From positions 1 through 64,000 of the forward strand of contig JBAMJV010007462.1 in assembly GCA_037951105.1 (NCBI GenBank): DNA of 64,000 nucleotides, given 5' to 3'. Positions 10,781 through 22,182 of the stretch are shown here, one piece after another (positions within the stretch are counted from its first letter, which is position 1; every line of letters begins with the position of its first letter). The DNA comes from Echinarachnius parma (Eukaryota; Echinodermata; Echinoidea; Clypeasteroida; Echinarachniidae). The position numbers and the translations under genes are program-made. The notes under the pieces are model-generated. The model was not told the origin of the DNA. It ran no database searches and saw only the letters and a program-made list of their open reading frames with translations.

Positions 10781-11053
10781 AAGGGACAGTTCCTCCGTAC
10801 AACACGTCTGAACAGTTTCCAGTTGACGGATGGGGATGAATGTAACACACACAAAAAAAATCAGATCGAACAGCCCTGTAATTTGGATTCTACGAATGAA
10901 AAACGAATGTGTCCCTCCATCAAACTATATATCGGTCAATAAAAGAGTATATTATATTATGACCTATATAGAAACTGATGTGCGATTGGTCAAAATGCTG
11001 TCACGTGACCATCGCTACAAGGATTAGAAGCTTTATATTTTCAAACATGACGT

Positions 11054-11108
11054 AAATTACGTCATACCTCTGAATATAACGCCGTTATATCCAGAGGTAT
11101 GACGTAAC
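11054..11108. repeat. Palindrome 6, ~25-bp arms
   Basis: TTACGTCATACCTCTG..ATATAACG is followed directly by CGTTATATCCAGAGG.. ending TATGACGTAA. Only about one mismatch is seen. Confidence 0.85.
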
Positions 11109-11351
11109 AATGGCGTATTAGCATACTGGCACGCGCAGCGTTGTCAAGCTTTCTACGGAGATTGCGCGATCCGAAAGTAAATTTGAAAGGAAGGTCGAAT
11201 AAAGGAGAATTTTGCGCAGCATTTCGATAACAACACGTATGTTCTACTGGAAGGATTTCGATTTAATTTGATGATTTTCCCTTGTCCATAATTTTATTTC
11301 AACACCAAATTTCTATTTATCTTGATTTGTATCTAATTTATATAGGTCATC

Positions 11352-11558
11352 ATAATATAACAGATATTGACTTTTTGCTTCGGGAACCATATAACATTTC
11401 ATTTCCCTTGGGGAGTTATATTTTTTGTCTCGGAATACTATATTCTTCCTCAGCGCTACGCGCTGCGGAAAAATATAATGTCCCTCGACAAAATTATAAC
11501 TTCCCTTGAGGATCTCAAATGTTATATTGCCCCTCTAGACAATCAATATCTGTATATT
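11352..11558. repeat. Palindrome 7, ~100-bp arms
   Basis: The outer ATATAACAGATATTG pairs with CAATATCTGTATAT, and the core is TTCCTCAGCGCTACGCGCTG. The leader (ATAATATAACAGATATTGAC) matches that of palindrome 5, but the stems differ. The small open frames here are shadows. Confidence 0.75.
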
Positions 11559-11739
11559 AACTGATTTAGCATAATATTACAACACTATTGTACTTTATTC
11601 TTGCAAAGGTATTGTAAAGCCGACATTGTTAAGGTATGTCACGGAAAAAGAACTAAAATATAAAGATTATATAATTACATGCAGTTTAAGCGAGGTTTGG
11701 TTATTTTGTTTAGTATCCGCTCATGCCATTGTTACACTC

Positions 11740-12312
11740 TAAAAATGAAGGTGCTAAAAAACAAGTGCTGCTCGCGATCGTGCACATGGAGGAGCAAATT
11801 TAGCACCACATGTGTAAGTAGTGAATAAAAGTCTGCGAGGTGCTAAAAGATCGGTGCTGAAAACTGGTGCTGTGAGAACAGCACCACAACGTGCTAAATT
11901 CGCAACAATAGAGACTGTATGATATTATCCTTAGAGTGCGTTCGGTTTCCCGTGATGCGAGTTAGCTCAGTCGGAATCGCGTCTGACTTGGACGCGTGGG
12001 ATCCCCGGTTCAAATCCTACTATCATACATCTTTATCCTGCTTCTTTTACCAAGAAATGCATATGAGCTAAATTAAGTTCCGAGTTAACGGAAGCCCCCA
12101 CCCCTCCCCCCGTAATATTTGTTAGCACTATGGGTTGTATTCATCACACACAATGTGGATTTCTTAGCACCAAACGTGCAAATTCGGTAACACCTCAAGT
12201 GGTGCTTAACTAGCACTTGTACTAGTGCCGAACCAGCACAGGATGTGTTGTCCCTATGCGAGCACCGAAAAGGTGCTGAATGTAGCTCTCCAAGTGCTAA
12301 AAACAGCACTTC
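11740..12312. repeat. GTGCT/AGCAC motif-dense segment
   Basis: The word GTGCT or its complement AGCAC occurs more than 20 times in both orientations, often as GGTGCTAAAA or TTTAGCACC. A unit at 11734-11937 begins CACTCTAAAAATG and ends CTTAGAGTG, suggesting a small inverted-repeat element. Motifs of this kind near the ends of DNA transposons can be transposase binding sites; that role is inference. Confidence 0.5.
11956..12027 (+). tRNA. tRNA-like sequence (SINE head or tRNA relic)
   Basis: TTAGCTCAGTCGG fits the RNA polymerase III A box and GGTTCAAATCC the B box, at normal spacing. GCGTC-TGACTTG-GACGC makes a perfect 5-bp anticodon stem, but base 33 is G instead of T. The T stem and acceptor stem do not pair well. 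It is therefore a tRNA-derived pseudogene or the promoter of a SINE rather than a working tRNA. Confidence 0.4.
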
Positions 12313-12593
12313 TGTTTTTTTAATGTATTTGTGCGCGGGTCACGTAGGGTCACGCATAGCGTTGTGGTACTCCGTGGAATCCATGTACGAACTTTCTCAC
12401 TGGGTGAATACACGTATACTGCACAATTAACCGTTGGACGATGGTTTATTAGTTTTAGGTCTATAACTCCACGAAAAAGAGATTTCAAGCCCTATTTTTT
12501 TCAGACATGCAATTAAATTACATTTTCTTTCATATAAGACAATAACCTCGCAACTTTTGTAATTTGGCTTGCAAAAGAGGAACTATCCCTTAA

Positions 12594-13964
12594 ACATGTT
12601 AAATGAACAATGATTGTGATTCGGTTATAAGACATACTAAATACTAAATAATTTACGATTCAAGAGCAGAATATTGAATCAATGATAATTGCTACTATTC
12701 ATTTTTACTCATTTCGTCACGCGGTAATTGTTAGAAGATGGACAGGTTTGCATATGGCTCTCTATGAATCAATACATACCTGCCATGGAAATGAAAAACA
12801 GCAGGAAAGTCTTCATGTTTGTGCAATATTTTGCTCTTTGCCTTAGCCTGTAGAAAGTAGATAACGTAAACATAGTAATAAATTGAACAAAATCATAATC
12901 TAGCATGCAGAAACAAAGTACGCAATTTAAAGTAGCTATTCTTCCTTAATAATAATTTTTTGTTGGCAGTTTCATTCTGATATAGGTAATGATGCATTTG
13001 TATAAGGCCCATTTATAGGGATACAGTAACATCGTCAAAATGCCTTTAATTAAAACTCTAGTGGTTAATCATATCTTGTTGTATTCGTAGTATTACCAAT
13101 AGAAACATGGAACAGGTTTCGATTTTCCGAATTTCGCTTTTGTTAAAAGGAAATTTACGATTTGAGTGTTCGGATTTCTAATGATCCACTGGAGAATAAA
13201 GAAACACGAACAAAAAGTTAGAATATTGACTTTTTGCTACATTGATACACTAATTTCCGGCTACTTTCAATTAAATTTCGATTCGTTTCATTACACTTTC
13301 ATTATTACAGTGTGCGTAAGAAAATCGTGATAATGTTACTCAATTAAGAACAGTATAAAGGGACACTAAATCGTAAAATACGTATATACACCCTATTATA
13401 AGGCCAATATAAATGTTAAAACAAAAATACTAAATGCAAAAAGGGTGCTTCTTTATAATTATGTTACTTCATTATATTAGCCTTATCAATTTCTAGTAGT
13501 CCAAAATGGAAACAAAATCGTGATTCGCGAGCCATCGATTTAAATAAAAACTATTTGAGATTACTAACCTTCGAAAATATAATCCTTCGTAATCACCAAA
13601 TTTCTAAACGAGGAACCTTCGGGAAAACACACCTTCTGATAAAATGAGCGGCATAGTTTTAATTGGTACGCAACTGCCTTAAAAATAACAACAATTTTGG
13701 TTGGCGTATAGGTCTATGCTATTTACTTTGTGATGAACTTTGCCTACATAAATTGCCCCCGCCGCTGATGAAATGATGAAATTAATTTGTGAGACGTATT
13801 TGGTTGACAAATAGTAATTGTAATACAAGTTTATTTGTCTTCCTCCAAGTGCTCTTACCTTCCAAGAAAGAGAGGAACTTCTGCCACAATGCCTGTTAAA
13901 TACCCCAACATGTAATCGTGGCATATTATTTTAATCTTATGACGTGTGTCTAAAAAAAACCCGG
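12594..13964. other. No gene recognised
   Basis: AT-rich sequence without coding motifs. The longest frame (13679-13924, minus, 81 codons) has no recognisable features. Confidence 0.4.
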
Positions 13965-14221
13965 TACATTACAATCAGGAAAACATTTATTTAATTATGA
14001 TAATACAACATTTAGAGATTACTTGGTGCCGTTTGATATTAAAGTTGATGTGTTGTGCTTTTTTATGCACTCTGTTTGACGTATATACTGTTACGTATTT
14101 TGTTTAATTTTGTTTTCTGTATTTTGTATGTACATACGGACTTGCTGAAAAACAGCCTTAAGGCTGATAGCGAGTTTGTATTGCCGTGTTTAAATAAATA
14201 AAACAAACAAACAAACAAACT
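13965..14221 (+). mobile_element. LINE 3' UTR fragment with (AAAC)n tail
   Basis: The fragment carries a CAGCCTTAAGGCTG hairpin (about 14152-14165), a short spacer, and an AAATAAATAAAACAAACAAAC tail ending at about 14220. This is the layout of CR1/L2-type LINE 3' ends. The coding part is absent (5'-truncated). Confidence 0.65.
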
Positions 14222-14315
14222 TTCAGGGATTCGAACCATTCATGATTGTATGCGATATTTACAATTACAATATTTAATTTGTGCCGATTTTTCTTATATG
14301 CAATGACAATGTTAA

Positions 14316-14869
14316 AGGGGTAGATCAGTTTTGGTATAGATGGCGCTGCACGAAATAACTTTTTGTAAGGGGTTATGAAAAACTGAGTGTAAATTCTGAA
14401 AGAACATATAATTTTAATAGTAGAATAAACTTCATTTGATCAAAATCGCTTCAGAAACGGCTGAAATATCAATACAAATATCTAATCGAAATAAATCTGG
14501 GGCCCATGTTTATTCGATAATTTAAAAAAAATATTTAAAATGCCTACACTTTTTCCAAAAAATTCTAAAGAGGTATTTAAAAAGTTGTTGATGATCTCTC
14601 TATCTAATCATATTATTTCAACAAAACGTCACATGCATAATTTTGTATAAAATGGTTGTCACCAATGCTTTTTTAGAGAGCGCCCTCTTGTGTTTTAATG
14701 GCTCTTTTTAAAAATGATTACAGGCTTTTTAATTTGTCGTTTGTAATTTTCTGTACCATTCGAGCATGGTGGAGTTATAACTATTAGCTTGAAGTGTTAT
14801 TGTGCAGATTTTGGTTACTATTACTAAAGCCATGCTAAAGCTCAGCATTACCATTACTGTACTACCCCT
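14316..14869. mobile_element. TTAA-type MITE, copy D
   Basis: A 554-bp element with TTAA at 14312-14315 and 14870-14873 and ends AGGGGTAG / CTACCCCT. The central hairpin is imperfect at 14485-14518: ATCGAA / TTCGAT outside, ATAAA / TTTAT inside, GGGGCCC core. Most of the interior aligns with copies B, C and E. Confidence 0.88.
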
Positions 14870-14873
14870 TTAA

Positions 14874-15344
14874 GGGATATTTATTGCAAACCTTTTCTCT
14901 TCTCACTTCCTATTATGAAATATGAACGAACAAGTAATCACTTATTAAAGTACACTAATTGTGCCTCTTTTATTTCAAAGTACGTCTATACCAATATAGA
15001 CTTTGATTTTTGTTTAAAGATTCATGTGCATGGTTACAATTTAGTTATTCAGAATTATGTCAATAAACGATAAACAATGTGTTGCCTAAGAAATGTAATA
15101 TTGACATTGGCATCATAATAATGTACATTTCAGGAAGTGTCACCCGAAACTTGTATTAAGTTTCTTATTTTATTATATAGCCCTATTTTTGTATATAAAT
15201 TTACTTTTGTGGTTTATGCTTTCTTTATTATTCTTTGCCCGTTTACAGGGTTTCCGCATTCTGCTCGAGAAAAGGGCTCAATCGAATCCCAGTACTTAAT
15301 CAACAATATTGATAATTTATTGTGGCCAATGTAAATGTTTTCTG
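14874..15344. other. No gene recognised
   Basis: AT-rich, with no conserved motif. The 65-codon frame at 15137-15334 has no recognisable domain. Confidence 0.4.
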
Positions 15345-15500
15345 TTTCTTTGTTTGTTTTGTTTGTTTATTTATTTCCGCAATCACAACAATAAAATACA
15401 GCAATGAAGTGCAACGGGGGATTGACCCAATTCAGCAGAATTAAAAAGACAAAACCGCTGTTCTTCCTTGGGGTCCCACAATTAGATACAGTATATACAA
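15345..15500 (-). mobile_element. LINE 3' end with AAAC-type tail
   Basis: Read on the minus strand it shows GGGACCCCAAGGAAGAACAG, then an AT-rich spacer and an AAATAAATAAACAAACAAAA-like tail at 15345-15375. It is a 5'-truncated LINE end; coding sequence upstream (towards 15960) was not recognised. Confidence 0.55.
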
Positions 15501-15892
15501 TTAAACGCCTATATACAATGATTGATAGGGAAAGCGATAGAGAAAGGGGATAAAGCAACATAGATAAATTATAATTTCATAAATTATTACATATTATGTA
15601 CACTAAATTAAAATTGGTGACAAATATTATATAAACACTTCTAATTAAGAACAAATAATTATAACGCCATTTGAACAATTCAATGGGAGTTAAGAAAGGA
15701 GAGAGAGAAATAGTAAAACAAAAAACAAACACAAAAAGGGAACTGCAAATATTTACAATTTTATGGAATATATTCATCTAAAATGTTTGAAACGATCTCA
15801 AGCTCGTAGCATTACGAATAGCAATTGGTATAACTTTTCCAAAACTGTTATTCATCTTTAATATTCTTGTATTACCGTATATATAACAAGTC

Positions 15893-15985
15893 ATTTCCAC
15901 AGCAACATCATCACAATGATCGATCATCACCATCAACATCATCACCATCATCGCCGTCATCGTCGTTTTTTTTTTTTTTTTTTTC
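15893..15985. repeat. CAT/ATC-rich microsatellite followed by a T run
   Basis: Imperfect repeats of ATC/CATCAC run from 15893 to about 15964, followed by about 20 Ts (15966-15985). The Met/Val-rich minus-strand frame is an artefact. Confidence 0.8.
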
Positions 15986-16705
15986 TATTGTTGCTTTTCG
16001 GGGGAGCTTATAGACATTCTAATTGAGTGGATATTTATATTGTGCTCTCTGCATTATGTAAGGAGAGTATCGGGCTAGTCTAAACATTGATTAAAACTAT
16101 TGAAACTGTTCAAAATTAGTGAGGAAGAAATTGCTGGATTAATATATGTTGGACTTTTATTGTAACAAATGACAACAAATGGAACATGACAACCCCTCCT
16201 CAGTTTGCATGCTATACTGCTGACAGTAAATAATTATATAACTTCTGATATTAAAGAACAACGAAGATGTTCGAAACGTCTCGCTAAAACAAGTAAGTTG
16301 ATCGTGTGAAAAAAAAATGTTTAAAAGTAGAAATATAGTTGCGAATTTCCATTGGTAGGCTACTAGGGCAATCTATGAGGGCAGATTTGATAGCGTCATT
16401 ATCGTGGTATCAAGTAGTCGAGATTATCGCCTATTTGTATACTAATCTGAGATAAGTATACATCGTGCGATTTGTGGGTATCGCCGGCCGTCTTATGGCC
16501 AGATCCAGTTAGGGCGACCGGAGAGATAAAATAAACGAATAAAATATAAGTAGGCGAGAGTCTCGACTAGGTATCAAGTACAGTAGTAGTCCATGGGTAT
16601 ACCTAGTCCATGTTCCGCACGTGATGCACTATTATATTTGGCCGTCAGATGGCGCACTCCGTGCGAAGGGCCACTGAAATACACAGCTGTACATTCGGTA
16701 CACAA
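15986..16705. other. No gene recognised
   Basis: No motif found. Two overlapping opposite-strand frames at 16574-16789 look like chance ORFs in a CpG-containing stretch. Confidence 0.4.
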
Positions 16706-18024
16706 TAGGCCCGTTCTCACTGGCGCAAATAATCGCGATGCAAGTTTAAAATTTTGCATCGCGAATTGTTTGCCGTGTTGACATACCATTTTGAAAAAAA
16801 TTGCGATCGCAATGCAAATCGCGGTAAGTTCTGCGACTTTCAGAAATCATCGCGCTTATTTGGATTTATCGTGATTATTTGGCGCGCGCTGCGTGTGTAA
16901 ACGGTCAACCAGGGGTGTCGATCCTGGGGGGGGGGGGGGGGGCAGGGGGCGCCGTCGCCCCCCCCCCCCAATGAAAATATTGGAGGGGCGAACATATCAT
17001 TTCGCCCCCCCCCCCCCCCAATAATTCCGAAAATGAGGAAGAAAAAATCGAGTGATATAATGCCAAAGAGGGGAAAGACACATTTATCAATAATTAATCT
17101 TCAAAATAGCCGTTTTTTAGTTTGAAAAGGACTGTAAATCTCTTTTTTGCAGCGTAATTTCTCAAACGCACACCTCAAACAAAGTTTATTAAACCCTCAT
17201 CTATAGATAGCACACCGTCACAGAAAATAACATTATCTCGGTACATATGCGCTGAACGCAAATCAAATTGGAATATCATGTCCCCCCACATTTGAAAAAG
17301 GAGCAGATTGTCCCCCTCCCTTTGTCATTAAGTATGTTTGGTTCCATACTTATATACTTCATATTACGTGCAATTTCTGTCTCAGCTGTGCACCAAATCG
17401 CACAATTTCACGCCCAAAAATACAAAAGCTCCCTACTGTGGGAGGGGGACACCCACACCCACACCCTCCCCCGTTCGGTCGCTTCGCTTCCTCGCAATAT
17501 CTCCCCTACACTTTTGAGAAATTGTTGACGCCTTTGCTTAGTTTCATGGGAGCCCAATGCCCTAGACTATATCGATGGCTCTATAGTATACATGATCACG
17601 TGGATCCATCTCATGCAAGGCTCAGTCTTTCCCTCGCTATGCCCTTTAAAAATACGTTATGAGTAGGTTCACTATTTTATACAATTTTAACATCCATGCT
17701 AGGAGCAAATGTCTGAAATCTAAAAGCTTCCGGGGGCTCCGCCCCCTGGACCCCCATTATTGTCCCCAAATGTGGGTGCCCCCCAAAGGTCGGGTCTTCG
17801 AGCCATCAAGACACTTTCAATGAGCGCATAAAAAAAAAATCCGGGCATGCCAATGTGGGGCTTTTAGCTCTCTCAGTGGTCACTCTGGAAAATTTTTCTA
17901 ATTTCGCCCCCCCCCCCCCCCAATCTCAAAACGGATCGACACCCCTGCGGTCAACAGAAAAATAATTTCGACATTCTGATCGCCGATGCAAATCGCGCTA
18001 ATTAAGCCAGTGAGAATGGGCCTA
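16706..18024. mobile_element. TAGGCCC-ended inverted-repeat MITE, split by a hAT-type element
   Basis: The ends TAGGCCCGTTCTCACTGGC (16706-16724) and GCCAGTGAGAATGGGCCTA (18006-18024) match in 18 of 19 positions. Removing the nested element at 16910-17947 and one copy of its 8-bp duplication leaves about 273 bp, a typical MITE size. An internal hairpin TCGCGATGCAA / TTGCATCGCGA lies at about 16733-16763, and further ATGCAAATCGCG words recur. TA at each end may be the target duplication. Confidence 0.8.
16910..17947. mobile_element. hAT-type non-autonomous element, 8-bp target duplication
   Basis: A perfect 15-bp inverted repeat, CAGGGGTGTCGATCC / GGATCGACACCCCTG, is flanked by the 8-bp duplication CGGTCAAC (16902-16909 and 17948-17955). 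CAGGGGTG-type ends with 8-bp duplications are the hallmark of the hAT superfamily. The 1,038-bp interior has no transposase, but has long G and C runs just inside both ends. It is nested in the element above. Confidence 0.9.
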
Positions 18025-18269
18025 AAGTGTATGCGTTTTGTACGTAGTCGAGCGCATCGATCAACGCGCTGTGACGTAAATGATATGGTTGATGGGTGTC
18101 CAATCATTTGAGAGAGCCAAGACAGTGGTTATGTAATAGCCGACTGTTAATGTTAGTAGAGCAGATAAGTGTAATAATCGTTCAAAAGTTTGATACAAGC
18201 AACAAACTCCGTATGCAGACTACCTTAGGACACTTTTTAGAAAAAAAACATTTAGACAAGCGAAAATCC

Positions 18270-19440
18270 AAGATGGCGGCCATTTTCCAGGATGGCCGCC
18301 AAAAAGCTACTTTTTCATATAAAAATTGACTGAGTTGGCCGATTTTAATAATCTTGGTGTCGTTTTATATGTTTATTGACATGCTGAACACGATGGTGAT
18401 ACATACGGACCCATATGATGGCCAAAATTCAAGATGCCCGCCATTTTCCAAGATGGCCGCCAAAAAGCTACTTTTTCATATAAAAGTTGACTGAGTTGGC
18501 CGATTTTAATAATCTTGGTGTCGTTTTGTATGTTTATTGACATGCTGAACAAGATGGTGATACATACGGACCCATATGATGGCCAAAATTCAAGATGCCC
18601 GCCATTTTCCAAGATGGCCGCCAAAAAGCTACTTTTTCATATAAAAATTGACTGAGTTGGCCGATTGTAATAATCTTGGTGTCGTTTTATATGTTTATTG
18701 ACATGCTGAACAAGATGGTGATACATACGGACCCATATGATGGCCAAAATCCAAGAAGGCCGCCATTTTTTCCAAGATGGCCCCCGAAAGCTACTTTTTA
18801 ATATACAAATTTACTGAGTTGGCCGGTTTTGATAATCTCGGTGTTAATTTATATGTTTCTTGATATACTAAAAACGATGGTGATATAATACGGACCCCAT
18901 TTGATGGCAAAAATCCAAGATGGCAGCTATTTATTCAAGATGGTCGCCAAAAGCTCCTTTTTGATATAAAAATTGACTGAGTTGGCTGATTGTAATAATC
19001 TTATTATTGTCAATTTAAATGTTAATTGACATATATACAACGATTGTAATACAAACGGAGCAATATAATGGAGAAAATACAAGATGACTGCCACTTTCAA
19101 AGATGACCGCCAAGGCTAATTTATTTTTGTATAAAAGTTGACTGAGTTTGCCGATTTGTATTATCTTGCTGCGAGTTATATGTGACCTGATAATATGCAG
19201 AGGACGATTATCATAAATACAGACATATAAAATGGCGAAAATCCAACATGGCAGCCATTTTTCGAGACGGTTGTCAAAAAGCATTTAACAATTTTTCAAC
19301 TGATTTAGTTGGCTGATTCTAATAAGCTTTGTACTGATTAAAAGGTTTTTTGATGAGCTGAAAACTATGTTCATACACATGGATCTAAATAATGGTAAAA
19401 TCGAACATGGCGGGCATTTTCCAAGATGGCGTAGCTAGGG
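18270..19440 (+). repeat. ~161-bp satellite array, left arm of FB-i
   Basis: Monomers begin at about 18270, 18431, 18592, 18753, 18917, 19081, 19245 and 19404, with period 159-164. Each carries AAGATGGCGGCCATTTTCCA or a variant, then AAGCTACTTTTTCATATAAA, TTGACTGAGTTGGCCGAT and TGGTGATACATACGGACC. Divergence rises towards the centre of the element. Small frames here come from the repeat. Confidence 0.9.
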
Positions 19441-21134
19441 GATAAAGGAGGGATTAGCCATCTCTCCCTATGAAAATCATGATTTCACTTGTTCATGTTT
19501 TGGTAAAGGCTGCTACCTTATAGGAATATTGCCCTAAAACTTTGTTTGTCACCCCCTCTCATCATTGGTGTCCTTTGGTTATGCCTCTGGACTTATGAGA
19601 TGAATAAGTGATAATAATTGTACGATTTAAATCATTATGAACGCGCTAAGGGTCCTTATATTTAAAACCATTGTGCTACGCACAAACCAGCTACAATGCC
19701 GTGCATCGTCCCATCCCCCATTTTGAATAAATGCTGCCTATGCATAAAATCAATCAATTGTAAAAACAAATTTCAACGTGTTTGGAGTCCATTTTTCATT
19801 GAATGAATTATTTCCCCCACATCCCGGTTAGTATATTCAAATCTCCACCACCACCCTCCCAGCCTCCATTAGGCTCATAGCCTGAGACTGGCAACGCCAT
19901 GGTCCTTTTTACGATATATACCCAAACATATCTCGTAAGAGTTTGGTCTGTTGTTATTTGCTTCTCTGTAATGATTCAGTTTGGGTTGTAAGTATAATTT
20001 ATTACACATTGACTCGGACACTAGTCACCCCAGCTATATCACCTATATGGATCCAAGTATGTCAGTCTCTAAAACATGTAATAGCCCACTCCAGGCTCAT
20101 CATTTCCTCGAGTATGATGACCATTAAGGGTGTAAAGATAAACCTGCTAATTTGATCAACCACCATGAGCAAGTGATATGTACATATATCATGCTTCAGG
20201 AATGGTTCAAGGGGTAAGGGGATGGATATGCAGACAGCATAATTAGGTTCTTTATATATATCATACGTCCTAGACACTAGATTTAATAAATGTTATGAAA
20301 ATCTATTATTCGAAACTTTTGGGATATACAAATTGTTGCCTTTTATTTGAAATAGCAATATTTAGGACCATGGTTCCCTGAAAAGATAAAGGCTGACATC
20401 ATCAGAAGGAGGAACGGCCGGTGTGACCAGTGTCGGTGTCCATCTCGTAGCCAGTATTAAGCCGTATGCCAACTGAGAAGGGGTCGGAAGGTAGTTTAAT
20501 CTGAAAATGTGAATTGATCTGGGTGTATACAATGCTGTTTTATGCATACTGTACATGAACTCCCAATACACTATTAATGATTAAAATCGTTCTCTTAATA
20601 AACATGTTAGGCATATATTCAGGAGGCCAGGGGTTTTGGACTAAAAACTACACAATACATGGAGTTGGAGCTACCAAAGACCTACGAAACCCCCCCCCCC
20701 CCCCCCCCCCCCCCAAATGGTGGTCAGGGGAGCTGCCTAGAAGAAGAATAATGGACTCGACGCTACTCAACTACCTAGCCAAGTCATTCCGGGGGTCCAA
20801 GGGTATCTGGTATCTTGAGAGTAGCAATCGGGTGTGAAAACGGGGGTTTTGTAAGCGGCACGTACCCGTCTTACATTATACATGAGTGCCCCCCCCCCCC
20901 CCCCCCCCCCTCCGACGTGGGTTATATAGCCATATATCCCTAATAGCCATGCCATTGTTTAGGTCCTTGTGTAACACAACTGTTTTCAGGCACACCAAGA
21001 AACATCAAAAACACCGGGAATATCAAAATCAATCAACCCAGTCAAATTGCATACATGTATATCAAAAGTAGGTTTTGACGGATATAATTGTAAAAGGGCG
21101 GCTATGTGGGGATTTTAGCCATTAAATTAGTTAA

Positions 21135-21610
21135 ATGTATCACTATCGTGTCCAGCATTCCAAGAAGCAAAAATCGACACCAAGATTATTAAAATTGGCA
21201 AAATCGTTAATTTTTTACATTAAAAAAAAAAAAGTTTTGGGGCAGCCATCGTGGAAAATGGCTGCCATGTCGTTGTTTTCGCAATCATATGGGTCCGTAT
21301 GTGTCATAATCGGTTTTAGCATATCAATACACATCGAAATTTACACCAAAATAATTAAAATCGACGAACTCAGTCAATTTTTATATCAAAAAGTAGCTTT
21401 TTGGGGCAATCTGGGGAAAATGGCGGCCATCTTGGATTTTGGCCGTCAGATGAGTCTATATGTATCACCATCGTATTCAGCATGTCAATAAACATATAAA
21501 ACGACACCAAGATTATTAAAATCGGCCAACTCAGTCAATTTCTATATGAAAAAGTAGCTTTTTGGCGGCCATCTTGGAAAATGGCCGCCATCTTGGATTT
21601 TCGCGTGTCT
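21135..21610 (-). repeat. ~161-bp satellite array, right arm of FB-i
   Basis: About three monomers in inverse orientation, with GGCGGCCATCTTGG cores near 21253, 21423 and 21563 and the complementary ATCGGCCAACTCAGTCAAT segments. They pair with the first left-arm monomers. Confidence 0.85.
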
Positions 21611-21734
21611 AAATGTTTTTTTCTAAAAAGTATCCCTAAGGTAGTCTGCATACGGAGTATGTTGCTTGTATCAAACTTTGAACGATTTCCATGATATTTT
21701 ACACTTATCTGCTCTACTATGTAACGTTTATACC

Positions 21735-22135
21735 TAGACTAACAGCGTGTTCACACACAAAATTGTTTATAGAAACGTCGTGTACAGAATCATCGTATAA
21801 AGAAACATCGTAAAGGCGTTCACACACACAAGAACAAGTATCCCGAAACTCTACAACGAAACGTCGTATAGGTCTTTTTTATGTCTGCGCGCTTTCAGGT
21901 CTCCTTTCTCGCGCGGTCATGTTAAGCCCCGCCCAGTTTAATACCGTTCTAGTTCGACCTTGGTTTGACCGTACGTTAACACACAAAACGGCCGTGATTC
22001 TTATCGAGTTCTAGTTCGAAATGATGTCCAAACCCCCGTTTCGTTATAAGACGTATCGTTAGTAAGCGTTCTACACACAATTTCATCGTATATACCGTAC
22101 CTGAATTGTGTGTGTGTGAACACGGGGTAAGTCTA
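21735..22135. mobile_element. 401-bp MITE with TAGACTAACAGCGTGTTCAC-type ends
   Basis: The left end TAGACTAACAGCGTGTTCAC is matched in inverse by GTGAACACGGGGTAAGTCTA, and CACACACA follows inside both ends. The interior holds repeated ACGTCGTATA / ATCGTATA words and no coding sequence. The target duplication is unclear. Confidence 0.7.
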
Positions 22136-22182
22136 TAGCAGATGTTAACTTTGGTGTCGGCAACTTATATCGATACCTGATG

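Larger units (their letters stand above)
10781..12593. mobile_element. TIR element with AAGGGACAGTTCCTC ends (~1.8 kb)
   Basis: The left end AAGGGACAGTTCCTC (10781) is matched by GAGGAACTATCCCTTAA at 12577-12593. TTAA is present at both ends but offset by one base, so a TTAA-type duplication is likely but not exact. No transposase is seen. Inside are two palindromes (11054, 11352), a tRNA-like sequence (11956) and a GTGCT/AGCAC-dense segment. Confidence 0.55.
18154..21719. mobile_element. Foldback element FB-i with satellite arms
   Basis: The outer inverted repeats TAGTAGAGCAGATAAGTG (18154) and CACTTATCTGCTCTACTA (ending 21719) begin arms that stay complementary through TTTGATACAAGCAACA, CTCCGTATGCAGACTACCTT and the first satellite monomers. 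The left arm holds about eight ~161-bp monomers, the right arm about three. The ~1.7-kb centre is non-coding. A candidate ATGT flank lies on each side; the true duplication is uncertain. The layout resembles foldback elements. Confidence 0.8.

Noticed and set aside
16574..16789. Overlapping plus- and minus-strand frames of 62 and 71 codons
   Set aside because: They overlap the left end of the TAGGCCC-ended MITE and show no domain; chance ORFs in a CpG-richer stretch.
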